A DNA stretch of 49,465 bases from QYOJ01 sp043810345 (GTDB lineage Bacteria; Bacteroidota; Bacteroidia; Bacteroidales; FEN-979). This document shows positions 15,953-25,605 of this stretch, in pieces. The number at the start of each line of letters is the position of its first letter. Within the stretch, counting starts at the first letter, position 1. The translations under genes and the position numbers were made by a program. The notes beneath the pieces were generated by a model, which had not been told where the DNA came from, did no database searches, and worked only from the letters and a program-made list of their open reading frames with translations. The stretch lies in assembly GCA_043810345.1 (NCBI GenBank), contig JBDROF010000063.1:1-49465 (forward strand), given 5' to 3'.

Positions 15953-18900
15953 TCAATCCTTCAGGCACCTTGCCGTGAACGCATTGATCCGCGAAGAGGG
16001 ATAGAAAGAAACACTGGGGGTATATTCATGATCGGCCAGTAAATCGGTCAACCCATGAGCCCAGGCTTTCCGCGGGCCATGGGCAGTGGATGACCAGATA
16101 AAGGTGGTGTTGATAACAGGCTCTTCCGGACCCAGCCGCCAGACTTTATTGTTAAAGCGGACTCCGCCAAGTGGGGCATTGAAACCGGAATAACCGGTGA
16201 TTTTCAAAGGATTTCCTGCAAATCCGTTATTGATGTAGTTCGCAAACAGGATGTTCCACTCATCTTCGGTGGGAATGTGCCACCCGGGAGGACAGAGTCC
16301 CTTCACACCGGGATCTTCCCTGTATTCCATCACCTCGTCCCACTGGTACAATCCTCCCTCAGAGGTACACCTGGCTACCTGGTTGAGGTAGCAGTATTTC
16401 TCCGGGATGCAGTTGTCGCGATGCATGACCTGGTGGAGTACCTGCGTACCATAATTCAGATTAGCGGCCAGCCAGCATTGTGCTCCAATCTGAACGGTCG
16501 GATAACTGGTTCCATCCCTCACATCCACGATCGTATCTCCGCAGATAAAAGGAGGTTCGGAAAGTACAGCAATACGCATGGTGTCGCTCCGGGTGCAGGA
16601 GAAACGATTGGTATAGGAATACCAGATGGGGTGGGTCCCTGGCCCTGCGGCAACCGGGTCAAATGTACTGCCAGAAACATAATTCCCTGAGAAGAAACCT
16701 TCCGGAGGAACTCCTCCCCGTAAGAAGATAGGACGTGCGCCGGTGGTAGTGACCGTATCAAAACAGACCGGTAAAGTAACCACCGGAGATGGTTTCACGG
16801 TCACCACCACCTGAGCCTGGGTTCCCGGACAACCATTAGCGGTGGGAAAAACGGTATAGGTGACCGAACCCGGGTTAAAGGCGGAGGTGAAAAGCTGCTG
16901 CGCAATCTGGTTTCCGGATCCCCCGGCGAAACCACTCAGGTAGATGGAACCGGGTGTTACGGTCCATTCAAAGCTGGTCCCGGCTACATGGGAGGTGAGG
17001 TCCAGCAGGCAGGTATCGGCCGAACAGATGGTATCGACCGGAGGAGTAATGATCACATCCGGAACCGGGAACACCACTACCTGGAAATGGGCGGTGTCGC
17101 CGTCGCAGTTGTTGGATTCTGGTGTCACGACATAGATGACCGTATCAACGTTGAAGCCGCTGTTCGATAAGGGCTGCTGAATCGTACCCCCGGTTCCGTT
17201 GCTGTATCCGGACACCGTTGGGGAACTGCAGGAAGCTATCCAGGAAAAAGAAGTAGGATAAGGGAGATTTGCCTGCAATAAGATCTGGAAGGGATCCAGG
17301 TTGCAAATAGTAAATGTCCGTATGGCATTGGTCACTTCCGGCAACGGATTGACCAGCACATACACCGTATCCGGGATCCCAGGCGGACATCCGAAGGCTT
17401 CCGGTGTGACGATGTAGAAAATGGTTTCAATGAGGGTTCCGGGATTTACCAGGGTATCGGTGATGATGCTTCCGCTTCCTGGATTGTTGCCTGAAACATT
17501 TGGATTTACAGAGGTGGCCCAGGTGAAGGTACTGGAGGGTACCTGGGAGACACACTGGATAGCGGTCACCTCCCCCGAACAGACGACCGGTGATGGCGGA
17601 TTGAAGGAGACATCCGGAAGCGGATAGACGGAGAAGGTATAATCAGTCACCGGACCGGTGCAGCCATTGGCCTCCGGGACCATGTGATAAACCACGCTAT
17701 CTGTGGTGCTCCCGGAATTGGAAAGTTGCTGATCGAGGAGCGTGGTTGGCAGTGGGTTATCCGACCACCCGGTGATACTGCCTGAAACCTGCGTACAGTT
17801 CCAGGTGAAGGTCGTATTGATTACATTGGACAGGAGGTTGGTATTGGTCCAGCCATCGTTGCAGATGCCCGTGGACAACGGGGTATTGGAGAGATCCGGA
17901 ACAGGCATGACCAGGGCATAGGCCAGCGTTGCATCCCCCTGGCATCCGTTGGCCGATGGGGTGATGAGGAAGAAAACCGTGTCAATGGTATACCCCGTAT
18001 TACTGACTACCTGCAGGATGGTATCCCCGCTCCCACTGAAGAAGCCGGTCAGGTTCCCGGAGGTGGCGGCGATCCAGGAGAAAGCGGTTCCGGCCACATT
18101 CGATTCGAGCAGAAACAGGACAGTATCGCCCGAACAGATGGTTTGCGGAGTCAGCGCACCGGTTACCGAAGGAATCGGATTAACCACCACCGGAATGATC
18201 AGATCAGAACCGGTACATCCGTTGGCGGTGGCTGTAACAGAATACCATACCGTATCGATAGATGTACCGGAATTGACCAGGATCTGTGTAATCGTGTCCC
18301 CGCTGCCTGGGCCATATCCGCTGATATTCAGGGAGGATGCGACAGCAGTCCAGGAAAATCCCGAACCTGCAACCGGAGAGGAAAGGCCAATTAACGTGGT
18401 GTCACCAGAACAGAAAGAGATACTAACCGGATTTGCCAACACTTCAGGGAGTGGGAATACTGTCACGAAGAAGAGAGAATCTGAACCCGAACAACTGTTG
18501 AGAGTGGGAGTTACAGCATAGATCACCGTATCCGGTTCAACACCTGTATTGGTCAGGAGCTGGGTGATAGAGCTGTCCGATCCATTAACATATCCTTGGA
18601 TGAAGGGAGAGGTGGCGGTGGCTATCCAGGAAAAAGAGGTGCCGGAAATGTTCGAAAGCAGGTTGATACCAGTGGTCCCGCCGGAGCAGAAACTGGTGTC
18701 GGTGTTGGTATTGGTGATCTCCGGCAGGGGATTCACGGTCACCTGGTAGGCCAGTGACAGCCCGATACACCCGCCGTTGTTGGGGGTGATGGTATAGGTC
18801 ACAATTCCTGGCGTCAATCCTGGATTAAAGAGTTGCTGGTCGATCGTATCTCCACTTCCATCATTGAATCCGTTTACGGTATCGGAAGTCAAAACCGCTG

Positions 18901-21900
18901 TCCAGGAAAACGAAGTGCCAGTCTGGCTGGAGGTGAGGGCAATTCCGGTAAACTCCTCAGAGCAGATGGTCTTTGCAGGCGGGGAGTTGGTCACGACCGG
19001 CGGAGGGGTCAGCACCAGGATCAGGGTATCATTCATCACCGGGCAGGAGGTAAATCCGGTTACGTGCAGAACGAGGGCAACCGAACCGGAAGAGATATCC
19101 GTAGGACCGGGAGTGTAGATGGGATTCAGGATGGCTGTATTGCTGAATGCTCCGTCGCCGGTGGTGGTCCAAAGAAGGTTGGTGTAGTTGGAGGCGAAGG
19201 CACCGGCAACGGCGTAGGTCCAGTTGGCACAAACGGCGGTATCCGGTCCGGCATTGGAGGTGGCCGGTTGGTTGAAGGTAAGGATCATGGCGTCGGTGTC
19301 GTCCCCGCAGAGGCCGTCGGCAAAAAGGCTCAGTGTAACAGATCCGGTTACATAGTCGGTTGGACTCGGTGAGTAAATGGCATTCACGAGTGTTGGATCA
19401 TTGAATGTCCCGCTCCCTGAGGTGGACCACAACGTATTGGTGGAATTGATCGCACTGGCATCGGCCAGCAGATGGGGATATCCGATGCAGGCCACCGTAT
19501 CAGCACCGGCAAATACCACAGCCGATGGAAGTACAATTACCTGCGTGGTATCACGTGAAACACAATTGCCCGGACGGGTGGTGTTCAGGATGTAGTTAGT
19601 GGTGTCGGCCTGGGTCAGCAGGGTATTGTAATTAAAGATCGGATCCGGGATCGATGGGGAGCTCAGGAAGAGAGTTGGTACCCAGTAGTAATTGTAGCCG
19701 GTAATGCCTGCCATCCCGAGCTGGACATTGGTCTGCATACATACTTCCACATCCGGACCAGCATTCAGGAGGTGGATGTAATTGACCGGCATCACCGCAT
19801 CGCCACAAATGCATCCGTTATCGGAAAGCCGGATGGCCGCTATCATTTTACAGACTTTGCCAGCGGGGACGTTAAAGGTGGCCGTGGCCACCGTACTGTC
19901 GCCTGCCAGAATCCCGCCGGTTGAAACCGTTTGTAAGAAAAGAGAATCCGCTCCGGTGTCGTCCGGAATCCCGTTGTTGTTAGCATCATGGACAAAAAGA
20001 ACCTGAACGGCAGAGGAGTTGACCGTATCGGTACCGGTGTTTTTTATGGCGTACTGGATGGTGATGGTTTCACCTGCCGGGCCATTTGGGATGCTGGCTG
20101 CCGTGTATTTCCCAAAGGCAAGGTAATCCTTGAAGATCGGTTTGAACTGGATCTGGGTGGAGGTGATCGAATAGATGAAACAACTGTCGCCAGGAGCCGT
20201 CTGGCAATAGACCTGGGCGACCAGAAGCGTGTTGGTCTCCAGCGGAATGGTGTCGCATTCAAGGCTTCCCGGATCAATATCTTCCAGTTGAAAACTGAAC
20301 ACAATGGAGTCGTTCACGGCCAGGTTCGGTTCAATGGCAAAGTCGAGGTACCGGATACCGGCAATCACGGTGTTGGTAAACCCGCTGGGACCATTGTGGA
20401 TCCCGGTCAGCGATCCGCTCACCATGTCGAAAGCGTCGTCAATGGTAATCTTCAGTTTTTCGATCGTGGAAACAGAATTGGGGCCGAGATTGATCACCTT
20501 CACATGCACCGGGAACGGATAGCTGCAGGTCTGAAAACCGGAGCCGGCCTGAGTATTGATGACATAGAGGTTGATATTGGTCGGAATATCCGTGATCAGG
20601 ATCTGCTGCGTATAGGAGCTCCGGTTCTTGATCTCTCCGCAGGCGTTGGAAGCCGAAGCGATCAGTTGCATCGATCGTCCTGAAGTAAAGTCGCAATCGG
20701 TGACAATTTTGAACTGCACCGCATATCCGTTCTTAGGCAGGCTGTCGACCCCCAGAAGGTGACTGATCCCGGTGGAATCGGATGAGATGAAATAGACCCA
20801 TTTATTGCTGCCCGCGGGAAAATTGACCGGATCGTTCAGGGATACGAAACTTCCGGTAGAATAGGGGTATTTGAACAGGGAGGATCCGGGCACGATAGAT
20901 ATTCCGGGGGGTATAGCCACAGTAAGTTTCAGGTCGAACGCATAAGAGAGCTGGGTATTGGTCACGATTGCCGAATAGATCAGGGTGTCGCAGAGATTCA
21001 CCGGATTGGCCGGAGAGGTGATGGACAGGTTCAGTGCCACATCTTTCGGGTCAAGGTAGAGGTAAGTAGAATTTTCCGTGCAGATATAGCCGGAGGGAGG
21101 ATAGCCCAAATCGGGATTCACCGGGTAGCTGGCACAATTGAATCCGTGTCGGACCAGCAGGCTGTCAAAATCGCATACCGTATAAACGGCTTTTACCAGG
21201 TAATTACGGCAGGCACTACTGGCCAGTGAGCCCAGTTGAACCCAGGTTTTACCCAGGGAATAGGAGGATGCAGGGTAACTTACGGGTGATCCGGGATTGG
21301 TGATGTCTATCACCCTGACTACAGTAATTCCTTCAGTCGCATGCTCAAAGCCCAGCCAATTATTTCCGGCATCAAATGACTGAATGTTACACAAGCGGAG
21401 CTCCCAGGTCACGGTGTCCTCTCTACCCTCTGCAGTGGGGATGATAGGAGTAAGATTTACCGAGGGTGGGGTGTAGGTGATCGATTTGGACCCTGACCCC
21501 GAGTACGTAATACCCTGGCCATCTACATAGAACAGGTATCGTCCTGTGGCGTACATCTGATAGGTGTAATTTCCCAGCGCCTCACAGGAGGGAGAGGCAT
21601 AAAAGGTAATCCGGTCACGGTTAAGATAGCAGTCGTAATGATCGGAATAGCCCCATGCGGAATCCCTCACATAGATGAGACGCGTACCCAGGGCGCTTAC
21701 ATCAATCAAGGGATCAGGGATGATTTGATTGACCATACCTCCATTGTCATTCTGATAACCATGCCTGGAGGAACCGGTTTCGTAAACAAAACCTTCCGGA
21801 AGGATAAATGTCATGGAGTCGAGCACGCAATAGGGCCGTATTTCATTTGGAAAAGCATTGTCCCCGCCACATGGGTCCAGGGTGCGATAGATCAGTCCTT

Positions 21901-24385
21901 CGTATTGAAATGAGTTACACCCCTGCAGGATGATCTGCTGATAAAAGGTGCTGGTCACGAAGGGATAGTTGCTCCCGAGGATGTTGAAGGTCACCCCGCG
22001 GTCGTTGCAGAATGCTTCTGTCCCCCCGTTTTTCCAGAAGAACCGCGCCCGGAAGGCAGGTACTGTTTCCCAGCTGGCTCGGGCGACATTCCGTACCTGC
22101 GCGATAATGACATACCGGAGGGTATCGCCTTTACCAAAAGTTATTCCCTCGAGGCAGTTTCCGGTGGAAGTAAGGTCTCCCAGGTAAACCGACAGGTAGC
22201 TGGTCGTCCCGTTGATCACCTGGCGGGGAAGGTCGACACAGGTACAAGACTTGTTCGACTCCAGGTTGAAATAGTACAGGGTATCGGTCAGGACCGTGAA
22301 GAAAAGCTGGTTTCCCCATCCTGGCATGCCGTTGTGCTGCAACCGGAAGTAAAGACTGTCAACGGCTTCGCTCAAAAAACCGATAGCTTCGATCCGGATG
22401 GTATCGCGGGCCATGGCATTGTCCAGGCGAAGTCCGGGAACGGTTGGAGCGACCCGTGTAGTGCAGGCGTTATTGGTCCAACCCATGGTGGTCCGCTTCA
22501 CGGTAAACGAGGAGATATACGGATCCGGACAATCTCCAATCGGACACTGAATGCCGAAAATGGGTGAATAGGAACACCAGTAGGAGAAGTAGCGGTCGGG
22601 GTACAAGGTTTTGTGGCACCAGAAGAACAATCCGGTATGGATGGATGCCAGCGGAGGCGGGTTCTCTCCACAAACCACCGTAATCGGTACCCGGAATAGA
22701 CCTCCCGACAACACCCGGTTCCTGTTCAGGTAATAGATGGCCGTATCTCCTGTAATAGTGGGAGTGCCCATGCTGACACCCTTGAAGGTGGCTGTCCCGG
22801 TACCAATTGTCACACCGGGCAACATGATGACTTTGTAGATAACGGAATCACTCGGGCATCCCTGATTGGATACTGCCGTTGAGGTATTGACGGTCTGCTC
22901 CATCCATACAGTTTGTCCATCGTAGATATCCGGAGGGATGGTATGCTGTGTGGTGATGGTATTGTAAGTCTGGAAGATCAGCAGGTTTCCGTTTGGAACC
23001 CATTGAACGCCATAGGGATCCAGGCATTGGTCGATGTAGTTGTACCCGAAGCGAAACGCCTGCCAGGCGCTGTTGGTCCAGCCGTATCCGCAACTGCTGT
23101 GGGTAGGGATGGTGTTCACGGCTGCCTGCCAGTCATAATAGGTGTGGGCTTTCATGATGATGGAATGGCCCACAGGAAGATCGTCATAGTATCCATCGTT
23201 ATCGGAGTCCTCCAGCCCGACACCGGGGCCATCCGGATCCGTTAAGAATTGAAAGGTGGTGTAATAGGCATATCGTCCGTTGGTGGCCCCTGGAGCATAA
23301 TTATAATAAGCAGGGAGAGAAGCGCTTGTAAGCGAAAATGTATCAACTTTGTTCAGCCAGTTGGAATTGGGATAGTAGGTGGATCCACCTGAGGAGAAAC
23401 CTGCCAGAACCACCAGGTTGAATGCAGTGCCATAGCCGCTGCCCGTATTGGACACGGTAAACTCTACCCATCCGGAATTGTCGATAAAACCCCAATCCTT
23501 TCTGTTCCCGGTCAGGGTCATGTTGATGATGGTGGAACCCGCAGCCGGGGAGACGGAGGCATAGGCTGTGTAGTTATCACAGATTTGTTCGTAGCACCCC
23601 CAGGAGGCTTTGAGGGTGGACTGACCATTATCGCACCCCACCAATTTTACAGTCTCGGAGATCACCAGCCATTCCTCGTAATCAAACAGGTTGTTCCCTC
23701 CGGGCAGATCCGATCCGGTGATGATGATGGTATCCACGATGGTGGGGCCGGGCCCCACGTAGGGATGAAGCGTACCGATGCTGGTCGACAGCACCTGGAT
23801 ATCGGAGGTATGGCTATCGAAGATGATCAGGGTATCCATGGAGGAGTTTAATCCCTGCTGCTCTACAGTGATATCCCTGGTGATACTCTGGCCTAGAGGA
23901 ATAGAGGCAGATGCATTGGTGATGTTTGAGATCACAAGTACCGGGAAATAATAGTTCTGAAGCGGCGGATCAAAGCCGGTATAGGTAGAACTGTTATAGG
24001 TGACGATGTAGTTGAAATTTTCAGTATTCGTATACCCGCAGATCAGACCGGCATCGTAAGTCACTGTGTGAGCTGTATTGTTCAGGATGTCAGGCAGGGT
24101 GAAGGTGGGCTGGTTCAGGTTGGTGATGTTGAGCTGGGTCGCGCCGGTAACCGACCCTGGGGTATAAATGCATCCGGTTGGGAGATCAACCAGTAAAGTA
24201 GCTCCCGACATGGTTTCCCCGGTGGTGTTTGCGATCAGCAGCGAAAACGTACCATCCTCATGGCAGATCACCAGCGATGCCGGTTTCCCGATAGGGGAGA
24301 TCATCACCTGGGCATTGGTCTTGCTGCCCAGGGTTCCAAACAGGAGCAGGAAGGTTATCAACCGGATGAGGGCCCTGATTCTCAC
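15953..24385 (-). CDS. Giant secreted surface protein with eight PKD-like repeats and a C-terminal FISUMP domain
   Basis: The gene encodes 2810 residues from a GTG that directly follows an in-frame TAA; no ATG is available and the GTG gives a good signal peptide (MRIRALIRLITFLLLF, then SKTNAQ). Residues about 30-1530 are beta-rich, DUF11-like material with many NTGSG and LxNxG elements. Three AGPD/AGAD-type domains follow (about 1540-1790), then eight PKD-like repeats of about 92 residues (about 1795-2540). The repeats share ICSGD, SFSW, GSGDTI, an Asn-x-Gly and VTPxANGC. The last 200 residues are a FISUMP domain with PTVQIGAQCWLAANLNYG and CPPGWHIPTEDEWN. No T9SS sorting tail is seen. It probably acts as an adhesin or matrix protein outside the cell. 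It stands alone, without partner genes. Confidence 0.88.
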   Translation of the reverse strand: MRIRALIRLITFLLLFGTLGSKTNAQVMISPIGKPASLVICHEDGTFSLLIANTTGETMSGATLLVDLPTGCIYTPGSVTGATQLNITNLNQPTFTLPDILNNTAHTVTYDAGLICGYTNTENFNYIVTYNSSTYTGFDPPLQNYYFPVLVISNITNASASIPLGQSITRDITVEQQGLNSSMDTLIIFDSHTSDIQVLSTSIGTLHPYVGPGPTIVDTIIITGSDLPGGNNLFDYEEWLVISETVKLVGCDNGQSTLKASWGCYEQICDNYTAYASVSPAAGSTIINMTLTGNRKDWGFIDNSGWVEFTVSNTGSGYGTAFNLVVLAGFSSGGSTYYPNSNWLNKVDTFSLTSASLPAYYNYAPGATNGRYAYYTTFQFLTDPDGPGVGLEDSDNDGYYDDLPVGHSIIMKAHTYYDWQAAVNTIPTHSSCGYGWTNSAWQAFRFGYNYIDQCLDPYGVQWVPNGNLLIFQTYNTITTQHTIPPDIYDGQTVWMEQTVNTSTAVSNQGCPSDSVIYKVIMLPGVTIGTGTATFKGVSMGTPTITGDTAIYYLNRNRVLSGGLFRVPITVVCGENPPPLASIHTGLFFWCHKTLYPDRYFSYWCSYSPIFGIQCPIGDCPDPYISSFTVKRTTMGWTNNACTTRVAPTVPGLRLDNAMARDTIRIEAIGFLSEAVDSLYFRLQHNGMPGWGNQLFFTVLTDTLYYFNLESNKSCTCVDLPRQVINGTTSYLSVYLGDLTSTGNCLEGITFGKGDTLRYVIIAQVRNVARASWETVPAFRARFFWKNGGTEAFCNDRGVTFNILGSNYPFVTSTFYQQIILQGCNSFQYEGLIYRTLDPCGGDNAFPNEIRPYCVLDSMTFILPEGFVYETGSSRHGYQNDNGGMVNQIIPDPLIDVSALGTRLIYVRDSAWGYSDHYDCYLNRDRITFYASPSCEALGNYTYQMYATGRYLFYVDGQGITYSGSGSKSITYTPPSVNLTPIIPTAEGREDTVTWELRLCNIQSFDAGNNWLGFEHATEGITVVRVIDITNPGSPVSYPASSYSLGKTWVQLGSLASSACRNYLVKAVYTVCDFDSLLVRHGFNCASYPVNPDLGYPPSGYICTENSTYLYLDPKDVALNLSITSPANPVNLCDTLIYSAIVTNTQLSYAFDLKLTVAIPPGISIVPGSSLFKYPYSTGSFVSLNDPVNFPAGSNKWVYFISSDSTGISHLLGVDSLPKNGYAVQFKIVTDCDFTSGRSMQLIASASNACGEIKNRSSYTQQILITDIPTNINLYVINTQAGSGFQTCSYPFPVHVKVINLGPNSVSTIEKLKITIDDAFDMVSGSLTGIHNGPSGFTNTVIAGIRYLDFAIEPNLAVNDSIVFSFQLEDIDPGSLECDTIPLETNTLLVAQVYCQTAPGDSCFIYSITSTQIQFKPIFKDYLAFGKYTAASIPNGPAGETITIQYAIKNTGTDTVNSSAVQVLFVHDANNNGIPDDTGADSLFLQTVSTGGILAGDSTVATATFNVPAGKVCKMIAAIRLSDNGCICGDAVMPVNYIHLLNAGPDVEVCMQTNVQLGMAGITGYNYYWVPTLFLSSPSIPDPIFNYNTLLTQADTTNYILNTTRPGNCVSRDTTQVIVLPSAVVFAGADTVACIGYPHLLADASAINSTNTLWSTSGSGTFNDPTLVNAIYSPSPTDYVTGSVTLSLFADGLCGDDTDAMILTFNQPATSNAGPDTAVCANWTYAVAGAFASNYTNLLWTTTGDGAFSNTAILNPIYTPGPTDISSGSVALVLHVTGFTSCPVMNDTLILVLTPPPVVTNSPPAKTICSEEFTGIALTSSQTGTSFSWTAVLTSDTVNGFNDGSGDTIDQQLFNPGLTPGIVTYTITPNNGGCIGLSLAYQVTVNPLPEITNTNTDTSFCSGGTTGINLLSNISGTSFSWIATATSPFIQGYVNGSDSSITQLLTNTGVEPDTVIYAVTPTLNSCSGSDSLFFVTVFPLPEVLANPVSISFCSGDTTLIGLSSPVAGSGFSWTAVASSLNISGYGPGSGDTITQILVNSGTSIDTVWYSVTATANGCTGSDLIIPVVVNPIPSVTGALTPQTICSGDTVLFLLESNVAGTAFSWIAATSGNLTGFFSGSGDTILQVVSNTGYTIDTVFFLITPSANGCQGDATLAYALVMPVPDLSNTPLSTGICNDGWTNTNLLSNVINTTFTWNCTQVSGSITGWSDNPLPTTLLDQQLSNSGSTTDSVVYHMVPEANGCTGPVTDYTFSVYPLPDVSFNPPSPVVCSGEVTAIQCVSQVPSSTFTWATSVNPNVSGNNPGSGSIITDTLVNPGTLIETIFYIVTPEAFGCPPGIPDTVYVLVNPLPEVTNAIRTFTICNLDPFQILLQANLPYPTSFSWIASCSSPTVSGYSNGTGGTIQQPLSNSGFNVDTVIYVVTPESNNCDGDTAHFQVVVFPVPDVIITPPVDTICSADTCLLDLTSHVAGTSFEWTVTPGSIYLSGFAGGSGNQIAQQLFTSAFNPGSVTYTVFPTANGCPGTQAQVVVTVKPSPVVTLPVCFDTVTTTGARPIFLRGGVPPEGFFSGNYVSGSTFDPVAAGPGTHPIWYSYTNRFSCTRSDTMRIAVLSEPPFICGDTIVDVRDGTSYPTVQIGAQCWLAANLNYGTQVLHQVMHRDNCIPEKYCYLNQVARCTSEGGLYQWDEVMEYREDPGVKGLCPPGWHIPTEDEWNILFANYINNGFAGNPLKITGYSGFNAPLGGVRFNNKVWRLGPEEPVINTTFIWSSTAHGPRKAWAHGLTDLLADHEYTPSVSFYPSSRINAFTARCLKD
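16770..18990 (-). repeat. Eight tandem PKD-like domain repeats in the giant surface protein
   Basis: Eight units of about 277 bases (about 92 residues) follow one another. Each opens near an ICSG-type Cys, has SF[ST]W about 20 residues later, an NGSGDTI-like turn, and ends with a Cys-containing ANGC and a PLPEVTN-like linker. The units are diverged at DNA level, so they are old duplications rather than recent slippage. Boundaries are approximate. Confidence 0.7.
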
Positions 24386-24575
24386 TTAATAATTTGGTGC
24401 TAAAGGGAGGATAAATGTAAATAAAAAAACAATAAAAACTGTTATGGCAACAACTTAGCATTATTTCCTGGATATGTTGTTGTAAATTTATACACCTTGA
24501 TTGACTCAGCAGGAAATCTTCCTTTTAAGAGATTGAATGATGTGGTGCTACCGGAGATACTGTAAATTACATGCA

Positions 24576-24618
24576 GCATCCTGTTATCCAGCATCGGGTA
24601 TCCGGCATCGTGCATCGA
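24576..24618 (+). repeat. Heptamer tandem tract (GCATCCG family) upstream of trxB
   Basis: Six units GCATCCT, GTTATCCA (one extra base), GCATCGG, GTATCCG, GCATCGT and GCATCGA lie directly before the trxB promoter. The same family occurs at 30796, in alaS and in nadE. Confidence 0.65.
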
Positions 24619-24628
24619 GTTAATTTCT

Positions 24629-24636
24629 TAACTTTG
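24629..24636 (+). promoter_or_regulatory. -7 box (TAACTTTG) of the trxB-purL operon
   Basis: TAACTTTG is an exact TAnnTTTG match, 33 bases before the trxB ATG and 10 bases after the heptamer tract. The usual -33 region would fall inside the tract, so the tract may have replaced or altered it. Confidence 0.45.
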
Positions 24637-24669
24637 CCTCACGAAAAAAATAAAAAAAATAGCTGATTT

Positions 24670-25605
24670 ATGAGTGAGAATAGTGAGAAAGTACGCTGCC
24701 TGATCATTGGCTCCGGTCCTGCCGGTTATACCGCAGCCATCTATGCTGCACGCGCCGACCTGAAACCCATTATGTACCAGGGAATGCAACCTGGAGGACA
24801 ACTGACCATTACGACGGAAGTGGATAACTTCCCCGGCTATCCCGACGGAATTGACGGTCCCGAAATGATGGAGCAGTTCAAGAGGCAAGCTGAGCGGTTT
24901 GGTACCGATATCCGGTTTGGTGTGGTCACAAAAGTGGATTTCTCTAACCGTCCGTTCAACGCAGAGGCCGATGACGGAAAAACCATTGAAGCCGAAACGG
25001 TAATCATTGCCACCGGTGCCTCTGCCAAGTGGCTGGGATTGCCCTCCGAACAAAAATTCATGGGAATGGGTGTATCGGGTTGTGCCACCTGCGACGGATT
25101 CTTCTACCGCGGGAAAGATGTAGCTATTGTTGGAGGGGGTGATACTGCTGCTGAAGAGGCCACATACCTGGCAAAGCTCTGCAAGAAGGTTTACATGATC
25201 CATCGCCGGGATGAACTGCGGGCTTCTAAAGCCATGCAACATAAAGTATTCAATACACCCAACATCGAAATGCTCTGGGATTCTGTTCCCGAAGAGGTAC
25301 TGGGTGATGATGACGGCGTCACCGGCCTCAGGGTGAAAAATGTGAAGAGTGGGGAAGAGAGAATTCTGGATGTATGGGGTTTCTTTGTGGCTATCGGGCA
25401 TAAACCAAATACGGCAATATTCAAAGGACAGATCGAACTGGACGAGACAGGGTACATCAAAACCATCCCCGGAACAGCTACAACCAGCGTGGAAGGTGTA
25501 TTTGCCTGCGGTGACGTTCAAGACCATTACTATCGCCAGGCAGTGACCGCAGCAGGCACCGGGTGTATGGCCGCGATTGAGGCGGAGAGGTTTCTGACGT
25601 CATGA
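24670..25605 (+). CDS. trxB: Thioredoxin-disulfide reductase
   Basis: The 311-residue protein is a complete bacterial thioredoxin reductase, which passes electrons from NADPH through FAD to thioredoxin. The FAD-binding motif is GSGPAGYTAAIYAARADL near the N-terminus, the redox-active pair is Cys138-Ala-Thr-Cys141 (CATCDG), and the NADPH site is VGGGDTAAEEA. The C-terminal FAD segment GVFACGDVQDHYYRQAVTAAG is intact. The start ATG follows a -7 box and a heptamer tract. The last four bases (ATGA) overlap the start of purL, so the two are likely cotranscribed and translationally coupled. Confidence 0.95.
   Translation: MSENSEKVRCLIIGSGPAGYTAAIYAARADLKPIMYQGMQPGGQLTITTEVDNFPGYPDGIDGPEMMEQFKRQAERFGTDIRFGVVTKVDFSNRPFNAEADDGKTIEAETVIIATGASAKWLGLPSEQKFMGMGVSGCATCDGFFYRGKDVAIVGGGDTAAEEATYLAKLCKKVYMIHRRDELRASKAMQHKVFNTPNIEMLWDSVPEEVLGDDDGVTGLRVKNVKSGEERILDVWGFFVAIGHKPNTAIFKGQIELDETGYIKTIPGTATTSVEGVFACGDVQDHYYRQAVTAAGTGCMAAIEAERFLTS

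Noticed and set aside
19988..20683. 231-codon open frame antisense to the giant surface protein
   Set aside because: It mirrors codon usage of the repetitive minus-strand gene, which has a signal peptide and known domains throughout.
24628..25527. 299-codon open frame antisense to trxB
   Set aside because: trxB is unmistakable on the plus strand; the antisense product has no recognisable features.
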